Below the pieces are notes generated by a model. It was not told where the DNA came from, did not search any database, and saw only the letters and a list, made by a program, of their open reading frames with translations. A DNA stretch of 64,000 nucleotides from Mycolicibacterium sp. 018/SC-01/001 (GTDB taxonomy: Bacteria > Actinomycetota > Actinomycetes > Mycobacteriales > Mycobacteriaceae). This document shows, piece by piece, positions 51,089-57,679 of the stretch. The DNA lies in the NCBI RefSeq assembly GCF_007096635.1, contig NZ_VKAA01000012.1, forward strand, positions 62,001-126,000, written 5' to 3'. The position numbers were made by a program, and so were the translations under genes. Numbering within the stretch: the first letter of the stretch is position 1; every line of letters begins with the position of its first letter.

Positions 51089-51838
51089 TCACTGGGGTTC
51101 GCGGTAGAAGACCATGCCGCCGTGGTGCAGTTCGTCGTCGCTGACGAAGGTCCCGGACGCGGTGAAGCCCGTGTCGTCCCAGTACTCGATCTGATCCCCC
51201 CGCACCTCGTAGCGTCCGGTGTAGGCGCTGCGCCGCCCGTCACGAGCCTCGTCGTACCGGCCGTCAGGCAGCAGCTCCTGCCGGATCCGACCGTCAGCGG
51301 TCACCCACATGCCCACATAGGGATGGCCGGCAGTGACGGGCGGCGGAACCCGGTCGAGCAGTTCGTCGAGTGCGACGAGGTCGAGATAGGCCGTGACCCG
51401 GACCACCCGCTCGTCGCGCATCGTCATCACCCAGGCGTAGTCGTTGACATACGGTCTGCCGTCCCGCGCTGTGGCGGTGCCCCGCCACAGCGCGACGACG
51501 GTGTCGTCGTCGGTGTAGACCTCCCGCACGTCGGCGCGGATCTCCCCGTCCAGCCGCGATGTGATGGGCCCCGCTCCATCACGCAGGAACTCGGCTCGGC
51601 TCGTGTAGGACGACGGAGTACCCGCGCGCGCCACCGTCCACTGCACGTCCTCGGCGAGTATCGAATAGAACGTTTCCGGGCTACCGACGCCGAGCGCGAG
51701 GGCGTCGCGCACCAGCTGTTCGTTGCGCCGCTCGTCACCGGCGCCGCCGGCTACTGAGGTACCGCAGGCGGTGGAAAGCATGGCAGCCGCGCCCATCAGC
51801 CACGAGGCCTTACTGGCGGCCCAGGTCTTCGAGGTCAT
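51089..51838 (-). CDS. Exported SnoaL-like plus Atu4866-like two-domain protein
   Basis: A 249-residue protein with a membrane-targeting N-terminus (ASWLMGAAAMLSTACG) that may be a weak lipobox. It then has a SnoaL/NTF2-like domain (about residues 40-150; FYSILAEDVQWTVARAG, VVALWRGTATARDGRPYVND) and a C-terminal Atu4866-type barrel (about 160-247; YVGMWVTADGRIRQELLPDG, YWDDTGFTASGTF, ELHHGGMVFYRE). Both folds often bind small molecules. I know no characterised protein with this combination. It lies upstream of nrdF on the same strand but is separated by the NrdR-box promoter. Confidence 0.78.
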   Translation of the reverse strand: MTSKTWAASKASWLMGAAAMLSTACGTSVAGGAGDERRNEQLVRDALALGVGSPETFYSILAEDVQWTVARAGTPSSYTSRAEFLRDGAGPITSRLDGEIRADVREVYTDDDTVVALWRGTATARDGRPYVNDYAWVMTMRDERVVRVTAYLDLVALDELLDRVPPPVTAGHPYVGMWVTADGRIRQELLPDGRYDEARDGRRSAYTGRYEVRGDQIEYWDDTGFTASGTFVSDDELHHGGMVFYREPQ

Positions 51839-51914
51839 GACACCGACGGTAGGAACGCCGCCGCGACGCCGGCAGGGTGCAGTTCTCCCAGGAACGCGCC
51901 GGCTGGCGACCGGC

Positions 51915-52652
51915 TCAGGCCACCTGCTCGCGCCGGGTGACGCCCTCGTGCAGCGGCAGGTCGGGGTCGATCCGGATGCCGAGCACCTCACAGGTGCCGT
52001 TGATCGAGCCGATCATGATCGTGGTCAGATAGTCGACGAACTTCTCGGCCGGCAGCCGGCGCGGCGTGTCCTGCGCGGCGCCGAGCCACCAGTCGGTGGC
52101 CGAGGCCGCGGCACCGAACGTGGCGAATGCCGCCAATTCGAACGCTGCCCCGTCGAGCTCCATCTCCTGGAGCTCGTTGCTGAACATGTCGGCCATCGCC
52201 AGCGTGATGTCGCGGCCCTCGTTGACCGCGCGGATCGCCGACTCGCTCTCGGCGAACCGGCTCTGCATCAGGAAGCGGATGACGTTCGGGTGGTCGTCTA
52301 CGAGGCGGACGTACTGCTCGACGGCCCGGCGGATGATCGTGTGCGCGGGATCGGTGGAGACGTCGATCGCCGGGAAGATGGCCGACCACAGCATGTCTCG
52401 CATGCGCTGGCCGATCGCCTGGAACAGATCCGACTTGTCGGTGAAGTGCCGGTAGATCTTCGGCTTGGCCGTGCCGGCTTCTTCGGCGATCTCGCGCAGC
52501 GAGACCTCGGGGCCCTGCCGGTCGATCGCACGGAATGCAGCGTCGACGATCTCGGACCGCACCTTCTTGCGGTGTTCGCGCCAGCGTTCGCTGCGGGCGT
52601 CCACCTTGACGCCCGGCTCGTCGCCTGCGCGCGCTCTCGGCCCTCGTCGCAC
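51915..52652 (-). CDS. TetR-family regulator (Rv3050c-like)
   Basis: A 245-residue regulator. The DNA-binding domain follows a ~30-residue basic lead (RSEIVDAAFRAIDRQGPEVS, GTAKPKIYRHFTDKSDLFQA). The C-terminal half has a pattern of aromatic and acidic residues (FMQSRFAESESAIRAVNEGR, TDWWLGAAQDTP) seen in the mycobacterial Rv3050c group. It is divergent from the flavoprotein gene at 52804, its probable target. No clear palindrome was found in the gap; a CTGACCTG direct repeat is at 52681-52698. Confidence 0.86.
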   Translation of the reverse strand: MRRGPRARAGDEPGVKVDARSERWREHRKKVRSEIVDAAFRAIDRQGPEVSLREIAEEAGTAKPKIYRHFTDKSDLFQAIGQRMRDMLWSAIFPAIDVSTDPAHTIIRRAVEQYVRLVDDHPNVIRFLMQSRFAESESAIRAVNEGRDITLAMADMFSNELQEMELDGAAFELAAFATFGAAASATDWWLGAAQDTPRRLPAEKFVDYLTTIMIGSINGTCEVLGIRIDPDLPLHEGVTRREQVA

Positions 52653-52803
52653 CCGGTCACTCTACCCGGTGGACACACGCCTGACCTGCCCTGACCTGTC
52701 GGCGGGGCGTGAACGTCACCAACGCATCACCTCGGCCACGGCGCGCGACGCGCCGCCGAATCGGTACTATCTCCGGCGACAGCCGCGCAACGAGACGAGA
52801 GAT

Positions 52804-53985
52804 ATGACGCAGCGATACGACCTGGTCATCGCAGGCGGAGGGCCGTCGGGATCGGCAGCCGCCTGGCAGGCCGCTCAGACCGGAGCGAACGTGGTGGTGC
52901 TGGACAAGGCACAGTTCCCGCGGGCCAAACCATGCGGCGACGGCCTGACCGCGCGCGCCGTGAGCTACCTGCAGAAGATGGGGCTCGCCGACGAGGTGGC
53001 CACCTATCACCGCGTCAACCGGGTGACGGTGTACAGCCCCAGCCGCTGGGAGTTGTCGTTCCCCACGCGTCCGGGCATGCCCAACCACGGGCACACCGTG
53101 AGTCGTGAGCACCTCGACACCACGCTGCTCAAGCACGCCGAGTCGGCCGGGGCCGAGGTGAGACAGGGCGCCGAGGTGGCCGGCCCCGAGCTCGACGCCA
53201 ACGGACGCGTCATCGGTGTCGTCCTCAAGAGCGGCGAGAAGGTCTACGGCGACGCGGTGATCGCCGCCGACGGTGCCTACTCCCCCATCAAGCGCGCCTT
53301 GAAGATCGACTCGGAGTACAACGGCTACTCGGCGATCGCGATCCGCTCCGAGATGCCGGCCAATCGTGCCGACTCCGACAGCCTCGACATCTACCTGAAG
53401 CTGCAGTTCCAGGGTGATCAGCTGCCCGGCTACGGCTGGGTGTTCCCAATGGGCAACGGCATCTTCAACATCGGCCTTGGCTATGTGAACAGCTACAAGA
53501 ACTGGCAGTCGATCAACGCCACCCAGTTCCTGGGCGATTTCCTGCGCACGCTGCCCCGCGAATGGGATCTGCCGCCCATCGAGGAGTTGAAGAAGAACAA
53601 GAGCGTGCGGGCGTGGCGATTGCCGATGGGATTCACCGCGTGGCCGGCGTGGCGCCCGGGTGTGCTGTTCACCGGCGACTCGCTGGGCGCGGGCAAACCC
53701 GCCTCCGGCGCAGGCATCTCGAAGGCGCTGGAATCCGGGCTAGCCGCCGGTGAGTGCGCGATCGCTGCGCTGACCAACGGCGGACCCGACGACTTCACCA
53801 ACTACGGTCAGCGCATGGAAGCCGCGTGGGGCCGGGAGTACAAACGCGGCAGGTACTTCCACAAGCTCGCGGGCATTCCCGCGGTCGCCAACAACGGCAT
53901 CAAGCTGATCGACAACGCCTTCTTCCGCGATCGGATGCTCAAGGCTTTGTACAAGAAGGCTCAGGGCCCGCAGCACACCTATTAG
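52804..53985 (+). CDS. FAD-dependent geranylgeranyl-reductase-family oxidoreductase
   Basis: A 393-residue flavoprotein. It has the FAD Rossmann motif VIAGGGPSGSAAAWQAA, the family block FPRAKPCGDGLTARAVSYL with the conserved PxxKxCG-type Cys, VIAADGAYSPIKRAL and GVLFTGDSLGAGKPASGAGI near the C-terminus. Members reduce isoprenoid double bonds, as MenJ does to the menaquinone side chain in mycobacteria. Whether this paralogue acts on menaquinone, another prenyl lipid or something else is not settled by sequence. GAGAGAT precedes the ATG. Confidence 0.88.
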   Translation: MTQRYDLVIAGGGPSGSAAAWQAAQTGANVVVLDKAQFPRAKPCGDGLTARAVSYLQKMGLADEVATYHRVNRVTVYSPSRWELSFPTRPGMPNHGHTVSREHLDTTLLKHAESAGAEVRQGAEVAGPELDANGRVIGVVLKSGEKVYGDAVIAADGAYSPIKRALKIDSEYNGYSAIAIRSEMPANRADSDSLDIYLKLQFQGDQLPGYGWVFPMGNGIFNIGLGYVNSYKNWQSINATQFLGDFLRTLPREWDLPPIEELKKNKSVRAWRLPMGFTAWPAWRPGVLFTGDSLGAGKPASGAGISKALESGLAAGECAIAALTNGGPDDFTNYGQRMEAAWGREYKRGRYFHKLAGIPAVANNGIKLIDNAFFRDRMLKALYKKAQGPQHTY

Positions 53986-54012
53986 GAGCCACCCCGCCGC
54001 AGTGTCGGCGCC

Positions 54013-54048
54013 CCGCCGGGTGTTGGAGTGACAGTCCACACCCGGCGG
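54013..54048 (+). terminator. Intrinsic-type terminator after the flavoprotein gene
   Basis: Perfect 11-bp stem CCGCCGGGTGT/ACACCCGGCGG with a 14-base loop, 27 bases past the stop codon. It is followed a few bases later by a short U-run (TTTT at 54053-54056). This is the most canonical terminator in the window. Confidence 0.8.
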
Positions 54049-54087
54049 TGTGGTTTTCGTGTCAGTGGACGGCGCTACAGTCCCGCC

Positions 54088-54504
54088 ATGGAGCAACGCA
54101 TCAGCCTGATCACGCTCGGCGTCGACGATCTCGCGCGGGCGCGCCGTTTCTACGAAGAGGGCCTGGGCTGGCAGCCCCGCGATGCGCCCGAAGGGGTGGT
54201 GTTCTACCAGCTGCCCGGCATCGCGCTGGCGTTGTTCGGCCGCGCCGATCTGGCCGAGGACGCCCACCACGCCGTCGACGGGCGGTTCAGCGGCATCACG
54301 ATAGCGATCAATCACCGCACGGAGGCCGAGGTCGACGCCGCGCTCGAGCAGGCCGTGGCCGCGGGAGCCACGTTGCTCAAGCCGGCCGAGCGGGTGTTCT
54401 GGGGCGGGTACTCCGGCTACTTCGCCGACCCGGACGGTCACGTCTGGGAAGTGGCGCTGAACCCGGCATGGACCATCAACGACGACGGCACGCTGACGAT
54501 CTAA
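54088..54504 (+). CDS. VOC-superfamily (glyoxalase/dioxygenase-fold) protein
   Basis: A 138-residue vicinal-oxygen-chelate protein. The opening ISLITLGVDDLARARRFYEE, GVVFYQLPGIALALF and the C-terminal metal-site strand YFADPDGHVWEVALNPAW match the common two-repeat fold; the Glu of WEVA would be a metal ligand. The substrate is unknown. Its stop codon overlaps by two bases that of the convergent LLM oxidoreductase gene. Confidence 0.86.
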   Translation: MEQRISLITLGVDDLARARRFYEEGLGWQPRDAPEGVVFYQLPGIALALFGRADLAEDAHHAVDGRFSGITIAINHRTEAEVDAALEQAVAAGATLLKPAERVFWGGYSGYFADPDGHVWEVALNPAWTINDDGTLTI

Positions 54505-55370
54505 CGCGCCGAGGCGCCGATGATTTCGTCCGCCACCCAGTGCGCGACGGCCTGCGGGTAGGGCGCCGAGAGCATCAGCACGAGATGCTCGAAGCCGGCA
54601 TCGACCGCTTCGCGGATCGCGTCCCGGGTGTCCGCTGGCCGCTCGTAGGACACCGGTAGCGCGATCGAGCGGCGAATCTCGGCCGGGTCCCGTCCGATGT
54701 CGGCGCAATAGCGGTCCAGCATCGCGCTCCGGCCGGCGGCGTCGGCGATGTCACCTCCCGGGATGTTCCAGACGTCTGCATGCTCTGCGGCCACGCGCAG
54801 GGTGGCCTTCGCGCGGCCGCCGATGACGATCGGCGGATGGGGCCGCTGGACGGGCTTCGGGTTGCCGAACGCTCCGGTGACCTGATGGTGGGTGCCGGGA
54901 AAGTCGAACGGAGCGTCGGCGGTCCACAGCCGTCGAATCAACGCGCAGGATTCGGCGAGGCTCGCCACGGCGTCGTCGGCGTCTGAGTACGGCAGGCCGT
55001 GCGCGTCGTACTCACGCCGGGCGAGGGGGTGACTCGGCCGCGAACCAGCGCCGATCCCGAAGTCGAGGCGTCCATCGGACACCACATCAACCGTCGTCGC
55101 GATCTTCGCGAGCATCGCCGGGGGCCGAAACCTGTTGCTGGTGACGAGCAACCCGATACGCAGCCGCTCGGTCTGCGCGGCAAGCGCCGACAGCAGAGTC
55201 CATCCCTCGAAGATCGGGCCGTCGAGGCTGCCCGCGATCGGCAGGAGGTGGTCGAACAACCACGCGGAGGCAATGTCGGGCACGCCATCGGCCTCGAGCC
55301 ACACGCGGACCACGTCGCGGTAGTCGACCTGCTGCGGAGCGGTCATGATTCCGAATTCTGGGTGCGACAC
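54501..55370 (-). CDS. LLM-class flavin-dependent oxidoreductase
   Basis: Luciferase-like TIM-barrel protein of 289 residues, probably F420- or FMN-dependent. Marks are EFGIMTAPQQVDYRDVVRVW, LSALAAQTERLRIGLLVTSN, VDVVSDGRLDFGIGAG and PPIVIGGRAKATLRVAAEHA. The GTG at 55368-55370 gives the family N-terminus SHPEFGIM. It is divergent from a TetR gene with clear operator symmetry between them, so it is probably TetR-repressed and induced by its substrate or a toxic compound. Confidence 0.88.
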   Translation of the reverse strand: MSHPEFGIMTAPQQVDYRDVVRVWLEADGVPDIASAWLFDHLLPIAGSLDGPIFEGWTLLSALAAQTERLRIGLLVTSNRFRPPAMLAKIATTVDVVSDGRLDFGIGAGSRPSHPLARREYDAHGLPYSDADDAVASLAESCALIRRLWTADAPFDFPGTHHQVTGAFGNPKPVQRPHPPIVIGGRAKATLRVAAEHADVWNIPGGDIADAAGRSAMLDRYCADIGRDPAEIRRSIALPVSYERPADTRDAIREAVDAGFEHLVLMLSAPYPQAVAHWVADEIIGASAR

Positions 55371-55415
55371 GGCGAGGGTCCTTCGTCTCGTAGCCCGTCG
55401 GGCTGCCATGATGGT

Positions 55416-55463
55416 AAACGGAACACTGTTCCTCTAAATACGATACGGATCAGCGTTCCGTTT
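55416..55463. promoter_or_regulatory. Operator region between LLM oxidoreductase and TetR genes
   Basis: GGAACACTGTTCC (55420-55432) is a 13-bp palindrome with a three-base centre. In addition AAACGGAAC (55416-55424) is inverted as GTTCCGTTT at 55455-55463. The block includes A/T-rich bases likely to hold a promoter. It suits binding of a TetR dimer pair over both divergent promoters. Confidence 0.75.
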
Positions 55464-55486
55464 GTGCAACCCGGCGAGGGAGGACG

Positions 55487-56068
55487 ATGGCCGAGGTGGA
55501 CGCGCCACGCAAGCGGGCCGACGCGAGGCGCAACGAGCGCACCCTGCTCGACGCCGCCGCAGCGGCCTTCGTCGAATCCGGCATCGAGGTGCCGGTGCGG
55601 GCCGTCGCCGCCCGCGCCGGCGTCGGCGTCGGCACCATTTACCGCCACTTCCCCACCCGGGCAGATCTGGTGATCGCCGTCTTCCGGCATCAGGTGGAGG
55701 GCTGCGCCGAGGCGGGAAGCGCTCTGCTCGAACAGCATTCGCCCTACACGGCGCTGCAGCTGTGGATCGACATGTTCGTCGACTTCCTCGTGACCAAACA
55801 CGGTCTCGCGGCGGCACTGCAGTCGGACAACGCCCAATTCGAGGCCTTGCACACGTACTTTCTCGACCGTCTGCTGCCCGTCGCGACGCGACTGCTGGAG
55901 CAGGCCGCCGCCGCGGGCGAGATCCGGCCAGACGTCGACGCCTACGAGTTCCTGCGGGGCGTCGGCAATTTGTGCGTCGGCGCCGAGACAGACGACAGGT
56001 ATGACGCACGCCGGGTGGTCGGCCTGCTGGTCGCTGGCCTCACCGCGTCGCGCACGCCGACGGCCTGA
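55487..56068 (+). CDS. TetR-family regulator divergent from the LLM oxidoreductase
   Basis: A 193-residue regulator with the N-terminal HTH (TLLDAAAAAFVESGIEVPVR, GVGVGTIYRHFPTRADLVIA) followed by a mostly helical ligand domain (YTALQLWIDMFVDFLVTKHG). GGGAGG is seven bases before the ATG. The palindromes in the 116-bp gap to the oxidoreductase gene are its likely sites. Confidence 0.9.
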   Translation: MAEVDAPRKRADARRNERTLLDAAAAAFVESGIEVPVRAVAARAGVGVGTIYRHFPTRADLVIAVFRHQVEGCAEAGSALLEQHSPYTALQLWIDMFVDFLVTKHGLAAALQSDNAQFEALHTYFLDRLLPVATRLLEQAAAAGEIRPDVDAYEFLRGVGNLCVGAETDDRYDARRVVGLLVAGLTASRTPTA

Positions 56069-56080
56069 GCGCGGCCGACG

Positions 56081-56818
56081 TCAGCGGGCCCGGCGACCGG
56101 GCTTGCGGGGCTTTCCTGGCGTGCGGGCGACCTTGCCGGCCGCGGCCCGGGCGGCCTGCTTGGCCAGGGTCTTCTCGCGAGCGGTGCGCTTGGGCGCCGG
56201 CTGCGCTTGACCGCGAGACGAGCCCGGTTTGCGGCCGCGGACGACGCCGATGAAGTCGTCGACGAGCGCCGACTGCGGCCCTTCTGGCACGGCGAGCGCG
56301 ACAGCGCAGGTGGGTGCGTCGGCGATCGGCCGGTAGGTGACGTCCTTGCGGTGGTACAGGCGCGCCAGGGACTGCGGCACGACCAACAGTCCCATTCCGG
56401 CTGCGACGAGTTCGGTTGCCGCTGCTGTGTTTTCGGGTCGATGCTCGACCGGTTCGCCGGGCGCGTCGGGCCAATCGACGACGTCGTCGAGGGGCAGGAG
56501 CCGTGGTTCACCGGCGAGGTCGGCAGCGGCGATCTCGTCCGCGGCGCTCAGGAGGTGGTCTGCCGGGACGACGGCCACTGTGGTCTCGGCGTAGAGCGGG
56601 ATGACGGCAAGGCCGGAGGTGTCGGTGGGCAGCCGCAGGACTGCGACGTCGACGGTCCCAGAGCGCACCGCGTCGGCCGCCTCGGCCGCGGGGATGGTCG
56701 CAAGTTCGAGGCGAACATCGGGATGCCGCTGGCCCCACAGCCGCGCCCATTTGGCGGGCGTCCCGCCTGGAATGTAGCCGACCGTGAGCGTGGGCTGCGA
56801 CGGCGGGACCATCGCCAC
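56081..56818 (-). CDS. Stand-alone LysR substrate-binding-domain protein with basic tail (no HTH)
   Basis: A 245-residue protein that begins directly with the periplasmic-binding-fold effector domain of LysR regulators (TLTVGYIPGGTPAKWARLWG, ADAVRSGTVDVAVLRLP, NTAAATELVAAGMGLLVVPQ). The ~65-residue N-terminal HTH is absent; only nine residues precede the domain. It ends in ~50 residues very rich in Lys, Arg, Ala and Pro, like an unstructured nucleic-acid-binding tail. It is divergent, 23 bases away, from a DUF5997 gene carrying an HTH-like segment, so the two may form a split regulator. Annotated databases often show this pair in Actinobacteria, as I recall. Confidence 0.8.
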   Translation of the reverse strand: MAMVPPSQPTLTVGYIPGGTPAKWARLWGQRHPDVRLELATIPAAEAADAVRSGTVDVAVLRLPTDTSGLAVIPLYAETTVAVVPADHLLSAADEIAAADLAGEPRLLPLDDVVDWPDAPGEPVEHRPENTAAATELVAAGMGLLVVPQSLARLYHRKDVTYRPIADAPTCAVALAVPEGPQSALVDDFIGVVRGRKPGSSRGQAQPAPKRTAREKTLAKQAARAAAGKVARTPGKPRKPGRRAR

Positions 56819-56841
56819 AGGTTACCGATACCCTGAGCGGC

Positions 56842-57228
56842 ATGAGTAGGCCGAATTCCCAGTCCATGAAACCCGCCACTGCGGCGAAGAAACTGGACGT
56901 CTACCTGCCGGCGACACCCGCCGAATTCCAGAGCAACGCGATCACCCGTGACGAGTTGGCTGCGCTCCAGTCCGATCCGCCGCCGTGGCTGCAGGAGCTG
57001 CGTAAGAACGGCCCGCACCCGAAGAACCTGGTGGCCGCGAAGCTGGGCGTCTCGATCGCGGGCCTTGCCCGCGGCGGGGTCACCGAGGCGCTGACCACCG
57101 AGCAGATCGACGCGCTGCTCGCCGACAAGCCGGAGTGGCTAATCGCCGAACGCGAGAGCTACCAGAACGTGCTGCGCGAGGATCGCCGGCTGAAGGCTGT
57201 GCGGGCGGAACAGGCCGCCGACCGCTGA
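56842..57228 (+). CDS. DUF5997-family small protein
   Basis: A 128-residue protein with a basic N-terminus, the conserved KLDVYLPATPAEFQSNAITR and a HTH-like stretch NLVAAKLGVSIAGLARGGVT followed by LTTEQIDALLADKPEWL. The middle strongly resembles a small DNA-binding helix-turn-helix. It is divergent from the HTH-less LysR-type gene and eight bases upstream of a VOC gene on the same strand. Function is unknown; a DNA-binding partner of the LysR-type protein is the favoured guess. Confidence 0.75.
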   Translation: MSRPNSQSMKPATAAKKLDVYLPATPAEFQSNAITRDELAALQSDPPPWLQELRKNGPHPKNLVAAKLGVSIAGLARGGVTEALTTEQIDALLADKPEWLIAERESYQNVLREDRRLKAVRAEQAADR

Positions 57229-57236
57229 GCAGAACG

Positions 57237-57611
57237 ATGCCGCCACTCACTGTCCTGGAGCTCTATGTCAGCGACCTCGAACGGTCCCGCCGCTTCTATA
57301 CGTGCCTCGGTCTGACCTTCACACGCGAGCAGTACGGCGACCGGCCCGTCCACTACGCCACTCTGGTGGATGGCGACATCATCCTGCGCCTGCTCCCAGC
57401 GGGCGAGGGTCCACCGACTCGGACACGCCTGGGCTTCGCATTGACAAGCCCTGGCGCCGTGGCCGAGACAGTAGGCGCCACACGCTATTCCGTGAAGGAT
57501 CGGCGCGGGATGCTCCTGACCGCGCTCGACCCGGACGGCAACGTCGTCGAGTTGACGTCCCTCACCGATTTCGAACGCGACTTCGGACGATCAGCGAGCC
57601 CCGATGCGTGA
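57237..57611 (+). CDS. VOC-superfamily small protein
   Basis: A 124-residue vicinal-oxygen-chelate/bleomycin-resistance-like protein: LTVLELYVSDLERSRRFYTC at the start, HYATLVDGDIILRLLP and the end LLTALDPDGNVVELTSLTDF. Eight bases after the DUF5997 stop, it is probably co-transcribed. The open frame beginning at 57135 is a shadow. Substrate or ligand is unknown. Confidence 0.8.
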   Translation: MPPLTVLELYVSDLERSRRFYTCLGLTFTREQYGDRPVHYATLVDGDIILRLLPAGEGPPTRTRLGFALTSPGAVAETVGATRYSVKDRRGMLLTALDPDGNVVELTSLTDFERDFGRSASPDA

Positions 57612-57614
57612 CTC

Positions 57615-57671
57615 CGACTGTGCGAAACCATCCGCCTGCCGCGGCGAGTCGCGGATGACATCGCACAGTCG
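57615..57671. terminator. Bidirectional long hairpin between VOC and nrdE genes
   Basis: An 11-bp outer stem CGACTGTGCGA/TCGCACAGTCG, a symmetric three-base internal loop and a 7-bp inner stem CATCCGC/GCGGATG enclose a 15-base GC-rich loop. It fills the gap between two convergent stops (57611 and 57680). It can act as a terminator for both genes or be a mobile palindromic element of the REP type. Confidence 0.6.
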
Positions 57672-57679
57672 AGATGGCG

